Assembly: GCF_021032705.1 (NCBI RefSeq)
Contig: NZ_JAHVXI010000003.1
Location: 62,001-126,000 of the forward strand
Reading direction: 5' to 3'
DNA from: Psychroserpens luteolus
GTDB taxonomy: Bacteria > Bacteroidota > Bacteroidia > Flavobacteriales > Flavobacteriaceae
DNA: 64,000 nt
In this document: positions 36,906 through 45,252 of the stretch, one piece after another
How the letters are laid out: each line of letters begins with the position of its first letter
Position numbering within the stretch: position 1 is the first letter of the stretch
Notes under the pieces: model-generated
Told to the model about the DNA's origin: nothing
What the model saw: only the letters and a program-made list of their open reading frames with translations
Databases searched by the model: none
Position numbers and translations under genes: made by a program

Positions 36906-37115
36906 AAGCGATGGGAATTATAAATTAATCTGTTTTGTTTTATTAGTTTTGTGATGAGACAAAATGAGCTTCATTTTAATATCATCTTAATCAAAAATAA
37001 TTAAACTATTTTATTCTGTAGGTTTACCTAAGGTTAAAATATGATTAGTTTTTAACAGTTTTGTTTAAGATCAAAAAAAGGAAAACATCAATTAAACTTT
37101 ATTTGCAGCTAACCT

Positions 37116-37952
37116 ATGGCAATCATCACATTAACAACCGATTTTGGTGAAAAAGATCACTTTGCTGGTGCCATTAAAGGTGCTATTTATAGTGAATTGC
37201 CTGATGTGAGAATTGTTGATATCTCGCATTCGGTAGCGCCATTTAATGTCGCTGAAGCGGCTTATATTATTCAGAATGCATATAGCAGTTTTCCTAAAGG
37301 CACCATTCATATGATTGGTATTGACTCTGAGCTCAATCCTGAAAACAAACATATTGCTGTAAAATTAGACGATCACTATTTCATTTGTGCCAATAATGGG
37401 ATCATGAGTATGATCTGCTCTGAAATTGCGCCGCAAAAAATTGTTGAAATAAATATTCATGATCGTGTAGCCACCAGTTTTCCTGTATTGGATGTGTTTG
37501 TGAATGTCGCTTGTCATATTGCTCGTGGTGGTACCTTAGAAGTGATTGGAAAACTAATCAATACAATTAAACCTATTAAAAATTTGATTCCGTTCGTTAA
37601 TGATGAAAAGAATCAAATTATTGGAAGTGTTATTTATATTGACAACTACGGCAATGTAATCACCAACATCAAACGTCAATTTTTTGAAGGTGTGCAAAAA
37701 ACTCGTGCTTATGAAATTTCGGCACGTAGCTATAAGTTCAAAAAAATATACGACAAATACAGCGATGCCATTAATTTTGAAATTCCTGAAGATAAGCGTT
37801 ACGATGCTGGCAAAGGTTTGGTTGTATTTAATTCGTCTGGGTATTTAGAAATTGCAGTTTACAAAAGTGATAATGCTACTGTTGGTAGTGCGTCAAGTCT
37901 TATGGGACTTAAAGTGATGGACACAGTCACTATTAATTTTTCAAAAACTTAA
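37116..37952 (+). CDS. SAM-hydroxide adenosyltransferase-like (DUF62) protein
   Basis: 278 residues. The N-domain ITLTTDFGEKDHFAGAIKGAI and the C-domain with YIDNYGNVITNI are hallmarks of the SAM-dependent chlorinase/fluorinase/SAM-hydrolase family, which converts SAM to adenosine and methionine. Two side chains of the usual Asp-Arg-His triad look absent: the motif normally reading DPG...R is IGIDSELNPEN (Asp70 kept, Arg replaced by Asn77), and the usual FHGRD is SFPVLD (His replaced by Pro123). The protein may thus have lost or changed activity. First gene of the run leading to gldF/gldG. The positional alignment was made by eye. Confidence 0.85.
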   Translation: MAIITLTTDFGEKDHFAGAIKGAIYSELPDVRIVDISHSVAPFNVAEAAYIIQNAYSSFPKGTIHMIGIDSELNPENKHIAVKLDDHYFICANNGIMSMICSEIAPQKIVEINIHDRVATSFPVLDVFVNVACHIARGGTLEVIGKLINTIKPIKNLIPFVNDEKNQIIGSVIYIDNYGNVITNIKRQFFEGVQKTRAYEISARSYKFKKIYDKYSDAINFEIPEDKRYDAGKGLVVFNSSGYLEIAVYKSDNATVGSASSLMGLKVMDTVTINFSKT

Positions 37953-37955
37953 GCT

Positions 37956-38252
37956 ATGTTTGTAAGAATTGTAAAAATGAGCTTTGATGCTTCTAAAATT
38001 GAAGAATTCCTTTCTAATTTTGAAGATAATAAGCACCATATTAGAGCTTTTGATGGTTGTGAATTTTTAGAACTCTATCGTGACAAACACAATACAAACG
38101 TCTTTTTTACGTATAGTTATTGGCAAACCGAAGCCGATTTAGAAAATTATAGACAGTCTAACTTGTTTAAAGGTGTTTGGGCAAAAACAAAACCGTTGTT
38201 CAATGCTAAACCAGAAGCTTGGAGTGTAGATAAATTGGAATCACTGGAATAA
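37956..38252 (+). CDS. antibiotic biosynthesis monooxygenase-like (ABM) domain protein
   Basis: 98 residues, a single ferredoxin-like dimeric alpha-beta-barrel domain. FVRIVKMSFDASKIEEFLSNF and the closing HNTNVFFTYSYWQTEADLENYRQS are typical of ABM/quinol-monooxygenase-like proteins. The function of the group ranges from heme oxygenases to quinol monooxygenases; nothing here fixes it. It is 3 bases after the DUF62 gene and 10 bases before the next, so it belongs to the same transcript. Confidence 0.87.
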   Translation: MFVRIVKMSFDASKIEEFLSNFEDNKHHIRAFDGCEFLELYRDKHNTNVFFTYSYWQTEADLENYRQSNLFKGVWAKTKPLFNAKPEAWSVDKLESLE

Positions 38253-38262
38253 ACTATCAACT

Positions 38263-38892
38263 ATGACCAAATTCTTGTTCTTATTATTAGTTGTGCAAAT
38301 AACGTTTGCCCAAGAAGTGTCATTAGAAATGTCGTTGCAAAATATTGTAATAAGAGGGATTAGCAATCCTATTAAAGCAACCATAGAAAATACCAAATGT
38401 GCCGATGTTGTTATTAAAAGTGATGCTGCTAAAATAGAATATTATCGAGATTGTAACTTTAATCTTATACCTTCTACAGAACGTAGAGAACTCGTTATAA
38501 ATTTCTACAAGATAAAACAGAAAGACACTGTCTTTGTTACTAAAAAAATATATCGAGTTATTGATTTTCCCGACCCTATTCCTACGCTGGCAGGTATAGA
38601 AGAAGGCTCGATTTCCGAAGAAAAATTTAAAAAACATTTTAGCATTGGTAAATTTGATTCCTATAGTGAATATGCTTGCATAAATTTTGGTATCACATCC
38701 TATACAATGATGGTGGTTAGAGGGACAACTTCTGTTGGGATTTCAAAAAATATAGGTAATAGAGCTTCAGAAGAGACAAAGAAATTAATCGCACTAGTAA
38801 AATCTGGTGATCAAGTATACATTACCAACTTAGAATGCAAGGTACTTGACCAAGTAAGACTATTAGACGACATTAGATTTGATATTAAATAG
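38263..38892 (+). CDS. exported protein resembling the GldM C-terminal domain
   Basis: 209 residues with a signal peptide (KFLFLLLVVQITFAQ). The mature protein begins LQNIVIRGISNPIKATIENT, then continues to a strand run ending YRVIDFPDPIPTLAG, which closely follows the repeated Ig-like domains of GldM (NVLYRGVDNPI... and VKPIPDPVP). Length fits two such domains without the N-terminal membrane helix. GldM is a periplasmic T9SS/gliding motor component. The position just upstream of gldF makes an accessory role in gliding or secretion plausible; the assignment is by eye. Confidence 0.65.
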   Translation: MTKFLFLLLVVQITFAQEVSLEMSLQNIVIRGISNPIKATIENTKCADVVIKSDAAKIEYYRDCNFNLIPSTERRELVINFYKIKQKDTVFVTKKIYRVIDFPDPIPTLAGIEEGSISEEKFKKHFSIGKFDSYSEYACINFGITSYTMMVVRGTTSVGISKNIGNRASEETKKLIALVKSGDQVYITNLECKVLDQVRLLDDIRFDIK

Positions 38893-38898
38893 CTAAAT

Positions 38899-39309
38899 AT
38901 GTTTGGAAGATTTCATCTCTTTTTTGGTATTATAATCGTTATCGTTTTTTTATTGACTGGACAATACATGCACCATAAATATGACCATCTAAAAGATATG
39001 GAACTTATGAATAGAGCTTTATTTAGAGCTGGACACCTTTATATTTTATTATTTGGTTTGGTTAATGTCGCTCTTGGTGCATATATGAAACCTCGAAAAC
39101 ATAAATTCTTAAACAAAGTGCAATCATTTGGTTCTGTGACAATTATCATCGCTAGCTGCTTAGTGATTTATGCATTTTTCACAGAACTCCCAACCGAAGA
39201 TATCGAAAGACCGCTCACTCGCCTGAGTCTTTATATGGTATTTTTTGGTGTAACTATACATGGTTTAATATCTTTGATGAAAAATAAACTAGAAAACCCT
39301 AACAACTAA
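38899..39309 (+). CDS. four-helix integral membrane protein of unknown function
   Basis: 136 residues with four hydrophobic segments (about 3-20, 48-66, 77-97 and 110-128) and short charged loops. MHHKYDHLKDMELMNRALFRAGHLYILLFGLVNV near the centre has several His and Arg residues that might bind a cofactor or metal. I do not recognise a family with certainty. The gene follows the GldM-like gene by 6 bases and precedes gldF by 2, so a role linked to the gld cluster is possible but not shown. Confidence 0.7.
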   Translation: MFGRFHLFFGIIIVIVFLLTGQYMHHKYDHLKDMELMNRALFRAGHLYILLFGLVNVALGAYMKPRKHKFLNKVQSFGSVTIIIASCLVIYAFFTELPTEDIERPLTRLSLYMVFFGVTIHGLISLMKNKLENPNN

Positions 39310-39311
39310 TA

Positions 39312-40040
39312 ATGCTCGCCATACTAAAAAAAGAAATAAACACCTTCTTCGCCTCTCCTATTGGATACTTAGTTATTGCTGTATTTTTATTACTTAACGG
39401 CTTGTTTTTATGGCTGTTTAAAGGCGAATTTAATGTTCTTGATAATGGCTTTGCCGATTTATCAACTTTCTTTTTATTAGCGCCATGGATTCTCATATTT
39501 CTAGTTCCAGCTGTAACGATGCGTAGTTTTGCAGATGAGAAGAAACAAGGTACTTTGGAGTTATTACTCACTAAGCCTATTAGTCATCTCAATATCGTTT
39601 TTGGAAAATATCTTGGTGCTTTTGTATTAATTATTATTGCTTTAATTCCAACATTACTATATGTCTATACCATTTCTAAGCTTGGAAATCCTGAAGGCAA
39701 CTTAGATGTTGGTAGTGTGATGGGGTCATATTTCGGATTGCTCTTTCTGGTTGCTGCTTATACTGCTATTGGCGTATTTGCTTCTAGCTTGACCGACAAT
39801 CAAATCGTAGCCTTTATCATTGCTGTATTTATTTGTTTCTTTTTCTATTTTGGTTTTGAGGGCTTGTCCAATTACAACCTTTTTGGAGACACCCTATATA
39901 TTGAAAAATTAGGAATGGAGTCTCATTTTAAAAGTATGAGTCGAGGTGTTTTAGATACCAGAGACATCATTTATTTTTTAAGTATCACGGCTTTATTTAT
40001 TGTACTCACTAAACTAAACATTAAACGCGCAAACAAATGA
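39312..40040 (+). CDS. gldF: gliding motility ABC transporter permease GldF
   Basis: 242 residues, an ABC-2 type permease with six hydrophobic helices. The start, LAILKKEINTFFASPIGYLVIAVFLLLNGLFLW, and MRSFADEKKQGTLELLLTKPIS in the first loop are hallmarks of GldF. It forms an ABC complex with GldG and the ATPase GldA, which is needed for gliding in several Flavobacteriaceae; gldA is not in the window. Its stop overlaps the start of the next gene (ATGA), so the two are coupled. Confidence 0.92.
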   Translation: MLAILKKEINTFFASPIGYLVIAVFLLLNGLFLWLFKGEFNVLDNGFADLSTFFLLAPWILIFLVPAVTMRSFADEKKQGTLELLLTKPISHLNIVFGKYLGAFVLIIIALIPTLLYVYTISKLGNPEGNLDVGSVMGSYFGLLFLVAAYTAIGVFASSLTDNQIVAFIIAVFICFFFYFGFEGLSNYNLFGDTLYIEKLGMESHFKSMSRGVLDTRDIIYFLSITALFIVLTKLNIKRANK

Positions 40041-40531
40041 TTATTACAGCTCCTTTAGTCATTATGATGTGCATTGTTTTTGTACTAATCTTTCTGTTTG
40101 TAAAAACAATAGATCGTCGCAAATGGCTGACCTTTTTAGTGAGTTTAGCGATTACGCCTTTTGCTTATTTCTATGCTGTATACCCGATGGTAAATATTTT
40201 TAGTAACTATCACCATCAAAAATATTTTTCTTCAGAATTGTGGATAGAGAAACCTGCATTACGTTATGAATTATCTGATGATATGATTACTTCGGAAATT
40301 TTAATCGGACAGCCAAAAAGCGACATTGAATCCCTTTTGGGAACGTATGAATGGTTATCATGGGACGAGGCTCAAAAAGACCATGACTCTAACAGATGGA
40401 ACTATAGCTTGGGTATTGAACCTGGCGCTTTTAATACCGAAAAAGAATGCGTTGAAATTGTTTTTGAACACGATAAAGTTAGTGCGATATCAACATATAA
40501 AGAAGAGATAAAATTTGATGCTAAAGACTAA
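40037..40531 (+). CDS. membrane protein with SmpA/OmlA-like domain between gldF and gldG
   Basis: 164 residues. Two N-terminal hydrophobic helices (about 2-22 and 30-52) precede a ~100-residue soluble domain with SEILIGQPKSDIESLLG, then a Trp-rich RWNYSLGIEPGAF and EIVFEHDKVSAI. The pattern G-x-x-x-x-x-I-x-x-L-L-G and the closing strand resemble SmpA/BLIP-like domains. The gene starts inside the last four bases of gldF and its end overlaps the gldG start by 14 bases, so it is translated with both. In most related genomes I recall gldF and gldG being adjacent, so this insertion is notable. Function unknown. Confidence 0.8.
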   Translation: MIITAPLVIMMCIVFVLIFLFVKTIDRRKWLTFLVSLAITPFAYFYAVYPMVNIFSNYHHQKYFSSELWIEKPALRYELSDDMITSEILIGQPKSDIESLLGTYEWLSWDEAQKDHDSNRWNYSLGIEPGAFNTEKECVEIVFEHDKVSAISTYKEEIKFDAKD

Positions 40532-42191
40532 AAAAAATATCATCACAATTGCCATCGTTTTAGTCGCAATTATTGCTGCTAATGTCATATCGAGCAAAGT
40601 CTATAAACGTTTTGATCTAACGAAAGATAAACGCTATACTTTATCTAATGAGGCTTTACAAACTATTGAAGATGTTGATTCACCTTTAATTATTGACGTG
40701 TTCTTGGAAGGTGATTTTCCAACAGAATTTAGACGACTACGTGACGAGACACAACAGCTACTTGAAGAGTTCACAGTTTACAATAGCAATGTCAACTTTG
40801 AGTTCATGAATCCGTTAGCCGATGAAAAAAATCGCAATCAAATCCTACAACAACTAACACAGCGCGGCTTGCAACCATTTCAAATCAATATTAAGGAAAG
40901 CGGCAAAACCTCTCAAGAACTTATTATTCCCTGGGCATTAGCCAGTTATAATGAGCAAACGGTTATCATTCCGTTGATAAAAAATAAAATTGGAGCCACA
41001 GATCAGGAATTGGTCAATGGTTCAATTCAAAACTTAGAGTATGCCTTTGCTGAAGCTTTTAAAAAGTTAGTCACTCCAAAGCAGAAAAAGATAGCCATTT
41101 TAAGAGGTAATGGTCAGTTAAAAGATATATATGTTGCCGATTTCCTTAAACGATTAGGAGAGCATTATTTTCTAGCACCATTTACTTTAGATAGTGTAGC
41201 TAGCAACCCTAAAAAAACCTTGCAAGACATTAGGAATTATGATCTTATTGTTTCTGCAAAACCAAGTGAGGCCTTTTCCGAAGAAGAGAAATATGTATTA
41301 GATCAATATACCATGAATGGTGGTAAAAGCCTATGGCTCACCGAGAGTATTGTTATGGATAGAGATAGTTTGAACAACAGAGCTGGAACTGCTGTGGCTA
41401 TTATGAAGGATCTCAACCTTAACGATTTCTTTTTTAAATATGGTGTGCGTATTAACCCTGTTATTGTTAACGATTTGTACTCTGCACCTATTCCTCTAGC
41501 CATTGGTGAAGGCAATAATGCCCAGTTTCAGCCAGTACAATGGCCATACTCGCCATTAGCAGCCAGTAACCCAAATCATCCCATAACGACCAACTTAGAT
41601 CCCGTAAAATTTGATTTTACGAGTCAGATAGATACACTAAAAAACACCATTGATAAAACGATTTTACTAAGAAGTTCTCAATTATCAAAAACACAAGGTG
41701 TGCCGCGAGAAATTAGTTTAGATGTGGTTACTCAAGAACCCAATCCTGAAGAGTACAAAGAACCAAATCAAACCTTAGCCGTTCTACTCGAAGGAGAGTT
41801 TAGTTCTGTGTACGATAAACGTATCAAACCGTTTAAGGTTTCTGATGATAAAACCAAAAGTATTGCCACAAAGATGATTGTTATTGCCGATGGTGATGTG
41901 ATTAAAAATGAGGTTATAAAAAACAGACCTCAAGAATTAGGTTTCGAATTTTTGACCAAACGCAAATTTGGAAATAAAGAGTTTCTAGAAAATGCTGTGA
42001 ACTACCTTTTGAATGATGACGGACTTATAAACATTCGTACAAAAGAGGTGAAATTGGCATTCTTAGATTCTGAAAAAATTGAAGACCAAAAATCCAAATG
42101 GCAAATTGTAAATATTGCCTTACCTCTTGTAATATTAGGTCTTTTTGGTTTTGCTTTTAAATATTTTAGAAGAAAACGCTACTCTAAATAA
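40518..42191 (+). CDS. gldG: gliding motility-associated ABC transporter substrate-binding protein GldG
   Basis: 557 residues from the ATG at 40518; a TTG three bases earlier is less likely. An N-terminal helix (ITIAIVLVAIIAANVISSKVY) and a C-terminal helix (IVNIALPLVILGLFGFAFKYF) flank a ~480-residue periplasmic part. RFDLTKDKRYTLSNEALQTIEDVDSPLIIDVFLEG is the GldG start, and the middle belongs to the ABC-type uncharacterised-transport (DUF4350-like) family. Works with GldF and GldA. The start lies within the preceding gene (14-base overlap), evidence of coupling. Confidence 0.93.
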   Translation: MLKTKKNIITIAIVLVAIIAANVISSKVYKRFDLTKDKRYTLSNEALQTIEDVDSPLIIDVFLEGDFPTEFRRLRDETQQLLEEFTVYNSNVNFEFMNPLADEKNRNQILQQLTQRGLQPFQINIKESGKTSQELIIPWALASYNEQTVIIPLIKNKIGATDQELVNGSIQNLEYAFAEAFKKLVTPKQKKIAILRGNGQLKDIYVADFLKRLGEHYFLAPFTLDSVASNPKKTLQDIRNYDLIVSAKPSEAFSEEEKYVLDQYTMNGGKSLWLTESIVMDRDSLNNRAGTAVAIMKDLNLNDFFFKYGVRINPVIVNDLYSAPIPLAIGEGNNAQFQPVQWPYSPLAASNPNHPITTNLDPVKFDFTSQIDTLKNTIDKTILLRSSQLSKTQGVPREISLDVVTQEPNPEEYKEPNQTLAVLLEGEFSSVYDKRIKPFKVSDDKTKSIATKMIVIADGDVIKNEVIKNRPQELGFEFLTKRKFGNKEFLENAVNYLLNDDGLINIRTKEVKLAFLDSEKIEDQKSKWQIVNIALPLVILGLFGFAFKYFRRKRYSK

Positions 42192-42277
42192 CCAAAAAAC
42201 AGGTCTAAAATGCCCTTTTTTATAAGCTTTGAGTTGTTAATAAGTTTGTTTTATAAAACAATAGCTTTAAGATATAT

Positions 42278-42308
42278 TTGTATTGCACAATTTGTTGTGA
42301 TAATTTTG
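42278..42308 (+). promoter_or_regulatory. dnaN promoter
   Basis: A -33 TTG at 42278-42280 and a -7 TAatTTTG at 42301-42308 are separated by 20 bases, a good Bacteroidota match. The start codon is at 42329, leaving a short leader. A second TAtaTTTG at 42273-42280 lies just upstream and overlaps the -33 box, and could drive an alternative start. Confidence 0.65.
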
Positions 42309-42328
42309 TAAAAATTTTAGAAGAACGT

Positions 42329-43447
42329 ATGAAATTTATAGTATCCAGTACATATTTACTTAAACAATTACAAGTTTTAGGAGGTGTTATCAATAGTTCG
42401 AATACACTACCGATTTTAGATAATTTCTTATTTGAGTTAAAAGACTCAAAACTAACAGTTTCGGCAAGTGATTTAGAAACGACAATGTCTTCAAGTTTAG
42501 ATGTTGAAAGTGATAACGATGGTAGTATTGCATTACCAGCACGTTTATTACTCGATACTTTGAAAACGTTTCCAGAGCAACCATTAACCTTTGTGGTTGA
42601 AGATAACAATACCGTTGAGATTAGTTCTAATCATGGTAAATATGCCTTGGCTTATGCAGATGGGAATGAATTTCCAAAAGCTGTAGAATTGGATAATCCA
42701 AGTACAACCACAATAGCTGGTGATATTTTAGCTACAGCTATAAGCAAGACCATCTTTGCTGCAGGTAATGATGATTTACGTCCTGTAATGAGTGGTGTCT
42801 TTTTTCAATTCTCTACTGAAGGTTTAACATTTGTAGCAACCGATGCTCACAAATTAGTTAAATATACACGTGGTGATGTTAAAGCAGATCAAGTTGCCGA
42901 ATTTATAATGCCAAAAAAGCCTTTAAATCTTTTAAAAGGAATTTTAGCAGCAAACGATGATGCAGTTACTATTGAGTACAACGATTCGAATGCTAAGTTT
43001 ACCTTTGAAAATTCTGTGCTTGTTTGTCGTTTAATAGATGGGAAATATCCTAATTACGAAGCGGTTATTCCTAAAGAAAATCCAAACAAATTAACTATAG
43101 ATAGAACACAATTCTTAAACTCTGTTCGTCGTGTGAGTATCTTCTCAAATAAGACGACGCATCAAATACGTTTAAAAATTGCTGGTGCCGAGTTGAATAT
43201 TTCTGCTGAAGATATCGACTACTCAAATAAAGCCGAAGAACGTTTAACTTGTGATTATCAAGGTGATGATATGCAAATTGGGTTTAACTCACGCTTTTTA
43301 ACTGAAATGCTAAATAACCTAAACTCTGATGAAGTGCAACTAGAAATGAGCTTGCCTAATAGAGCTGGTATCTTGACTCCTATTGATGGTTTAGATGATG
43401 GCGAAAAAGTAACGATGTTAGTGATGCCTGTAATGCTAAATAACTAG
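42329..43447 (+). CDS. dnaN: DNA polymerase III beta subunit (sliding clamp)
   Basis: 372 residues from the ATG at 42329; the frame is open further upstream to 42278, but that would run through the promoter and add 17 residues with no family match. It has the three-domain clamp fold: MKFIVSSTYLLKQLQVLGGVI, LPILDNFLFELKDSKLTVSASDLETTMS, then DLRPVMSGVFFQFS for domain 2 and NSRFLTEMLNNL for domain 3, ending MPVMLNN, the typical C-terminus. It encircles DNA and tethers polymerase. It is away from dnaA, as in many Bacteroidota. An intrinsic terminator follows at 43468. Confidence 0.97.
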   Translation: MKFIVSSTYLLKQLQVLGGVINSSNTLPILDNFLFELKDSKLTVSASDLETTMSSSLDVESDNDGSIALPARLLLDTLKTFPEQPLTFVVEDNNTVEISSNHGKYALAYADGNEFPKAVELDNPSTTTIAGDILATAISKTIFAAGNDDLRPVMSGVFFQFSTEGLTFVATDAHKLVKYTRGDVKADQVAEFIMPKKPLNLLKGILAANDDAVTIEYNDSNAKFTFENSVLVCRLIDGKYPNYEAVIPKENPNKLTIDRTQFLNSVRRVSIFSNKTTHQIRLKIAGAELNISAEDIDYSNKAEERLTCDYQGDDMQIGFNSRFLTEMLNNLNSDEVQLEMSLPNRAGILTPIDGLDDGEKVTMLVMPVMLNN

Positions 43448-43467
43448 TCACGAAAAACATATATTAT

Positions 43468-43503
43468 AAAAGCCAATGACCTCTAGTTATTGGCTTTTCT
43501 ATT
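43468..43503 (+). terminator. intrinsic terminator of dnaN
   Basis: A 13-bp stem AAAAGCCAATGAC (43468-43480) pairs with GTTATTGGCTTTT (43486-43498), with one G-U pair and a five-base loop, followed by a T-rich tail. It lies 20 bases past the dnaN stop. Confidence 0.9.
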
Positions 43504-43512
43504 TTTATAACT

Positions 43513-43884
43513 ATGACAAGAACATCCATAGCAAAACTCTATTTAAAGTACCTTGAACTTGGTGATATAGAGCGTATTGTTGATTTATTTTCTGAAACCG
43601 GAACTGTATCTTCACCGCTTTATGGTCATCAACCTGCGAATGCATTTTATACATCTTTACAAAACGATACGAATTCGTCGAAACTAGAGCTTAAAGGCAT
43701 TTTTGATGATCATGAATCCAACAAACTCGCCTTACATTTCAATTATCATTGGGTTTTAAAAACAGAGGCTACAGTTAATTTTGATGTTGTTGATATCATT
43801 TCCTTTAATAAGGAATTAAAAATTGAACACTTACAAATTATCTATGATACTGTAGTTAGTCGACATTTGATTAACAATACATAA
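43513..43884 (+). CDS. NTF2-like small protein
   Basis: 123 residues, one SnoaL/NTF2-like domain: the first helix TSIAKLYLKYLELGDIERIVDLF, then SSPLYGHQPANAFYTSL and a C-terminal sheet DVVDIISFNKELKIEHLQIIYD. The function is unknown; the group covers ketosteroid isomerase-like and nuclease-inhibitor-like folds. Cytosolic. The gene starts right after the dnaN terminator and converges on the membrane-protein gene at 43893 (8-base gap). No promoter box was found. Confidence 0.8.
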   Translation: MTRTSIAKLYLKYLELGDIERIVDLFSETGTVSSPLYGHQPANAFYTSLQNDTNSSKLELKGIFDDHESNKLALHFNYHWVLKTEATVNFDVVDIISFNKELKIEHLQIIYDTVVSRHLINNT

Positions 43885-43892
43885 ACTATGCT

Positions 43893-44672
43893 TTATGAAG
43901 TACTAGCAGGAATAAAAATTGATTTAATTCTATCAATAACACCTTGAAGCATACTAAACAATGCATCTGACGAAAATCCTCCAATGAGCGCCAAGACACT
44001 TTTATTGAATAAATTAACATTGTCAGGATTAGTGATATACACTGATAAAATTTCAGATAATACTAAACCTGCAATAATACCAAGTACTATTTGAGCCATA
44101 TATTCTATGGATTCCTCAGGTAACAATGTTCCTTTTTTTAACGAACTACTTACATTTTTTAATAAATAAAATACGACGCCCAGACCAGAAATAGCACACA
44201 AATAACCAATATTTAAAAGCAATTGTTCTCCATGGTTATTCATGATTCCTTTGTCGAGCGAATCATTGTTTACAGCAGATGACGTTCCAGTAATAATGAA
44301 AATTGCCAAGAATACCAATGCCAAAATAATGAGGTTTCTAACCAATGGTAATCGACTTAATATCATTTTACTATTATCTTCTGAATGTAAATTTTTAGTA
44401 TACTTAATAGATTTTGGTGTAGCAGGTGCAACATTCTTACACAATAAATTATGAGCATTAATTAGATCGTCAACACTACTGTTTTGAATAAGAGAATTAA
44501 TTTCAGTATTTATAGTAATTCCGTTGTAAACTGCATAAGACAACATATTATTTATTTCATCACTTAGTTCTTTAATAATGTCTTGAGAAATTCCGGGTTT
44601 TGTTGTATCTGAAGTTTTATCAACTTTAGGTTTAACAGTGGATGCAGAAGATGTAGAAACAGTTTTGGCCAT
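43893..44672 (-). CDS. membrane protein of unknown function
   Basis: 259 residues. The first ~110 are polar with a helical stretch (SQDIIKELSDEINNMLSYAV) and a Ser/Thr-rich start. Three or four hydrophobic helices follow in the second half (about 111-132, 146-168, 188-210 and 222-240), ending ALIGGFSSDALFSMLQGVIDRIKSIF. The last segment GGFSSDALFSML looks like a conserved element but I know no family for it. The gene is alone, with a terminator-flanked gap of 153 bases upstream, and has no evident partner. Confidence 0.75.
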   Translation of the reverse strand: MAKTVSTSSASTVKPKVDKTSDTTKPGISQDIIKELSDEINNMLSYAVYNGITINTEINSLIQNSSVDDLINAHNLLCKNVAPATPKSIKYTKNLHSEDNSKMILSRLPLVRNLIILALVFLAIFIITGTSSAVNNDSLDKGIMNNHGEQLLLNIGYLCAISGLGVVFYLLKNVSSSLKKGTLLPEESIEYMAQIVLGIIAGLVLSEILSVYITNPDNVNLFNKSVLALIGGFSSDALFSMLQGVIDRIKSIFIPASTS

Positions 44673-44773
44673 AATTTAATATTTAAAATGATGTCCTAAA
44701 TTAATAAGTAATGTCATTAAAAAACCAAGTAAAAACACCCAATTACTATTGTGCGTGTATATACTATAACTAA

Positions 44774-44803
44774 AAAACGCTCACTTAAAAAAGTGAGCGT
44801 TTT
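44774..44803. terminator. intrinsic terminator between the DUF4870 gene and the gene at 43893
   Basis: A 13-bp perfect stem AAAACGCTCACTT (44774-44786) pairs with AAGTGAGCGTTTT (44791-44803) around AAAA. It lies 23 bases past the minus-strand DUF4870 stop (44826) and is preceded by an A run, so it terminates leftward transcription of that gene; it may also work in the other direction. Confidence 0.9.
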
Positions 44804-44825
44804 CATTTATCCCTATGTAAAATAA

Positions 44826-45161
44826 CTAACTAATAAAATTAAGAGATAAAGGATATTTTGGTGATTCTCCATGACTTGCTCTAATAGCGTTTATAATTGG
44901 AAATATAAACGATAGTATACCTAATACTATTAATCCAAAAACGCCAACTAATACAAATACTAAAGGAATACAAATTAAACTATATACTAATACGCTCAAT
45001 TGAAAATTGACGATATTTTTGCCTTCTTGATCCATTCTATACACATTTTCTTTTTGAGTAGCCCAAATGATCAACGGAACTATAAGTCCGCCAAATCCTG
45101 TTAAAAATGTAAGCAACTGACTCAAATGTGTAAGTACTATAAGTTGATTATCTTGTCGCAT
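44826..45161 (-). CDS. DUF4870 family membrane protein
   Basis: 111 residues from the ATG at 45161. Another ATG at 45185 would add eight residues (FNQNIIT) not typical of the family. DUF4870 is visible as LTHLSQLLTFLTGFGGLIVPLIIWATQKE, YRMDQEGKNIVNFQLSVLVYSLICIPL and a last helix ending FPIINAIRASHGE. It has three hydrophobic helices. The family has no known function and is widespread. The gene stands alone and is followed by a strong terminator. Confidence 0.85.
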   Translation of the reverse strand: MRQDNQLIVLTHLSQLLTFLTGFGGLIVPLIIWATQKENVYRMDQEGKNIVNFQLSVLVYSLICIPLVFVLVGVFGLIVLGILSFIFPIINAIRASHGESPKYPLSLNFIS

Positions 45162-45252
45162 TGTGATGATGTTTTGATTGAACACCTATTGGACGCAAGT
45201 CTTCTTAAAATGTTACAGCTACACCACTTTTTTTAACGAAAAACATTAAATA

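Noticed and set aside
42194-42221. A-run, short GG..CC stem and T-run after gldG as terminator
   Set aside because: The stem has only a few pairs with mismatches, so it is too weak to call.
42278-42328. Longer dnaN start
   Set aside because: It would lie inside the promoter, and the clamp family starts at the MKFIVSS of 42329.
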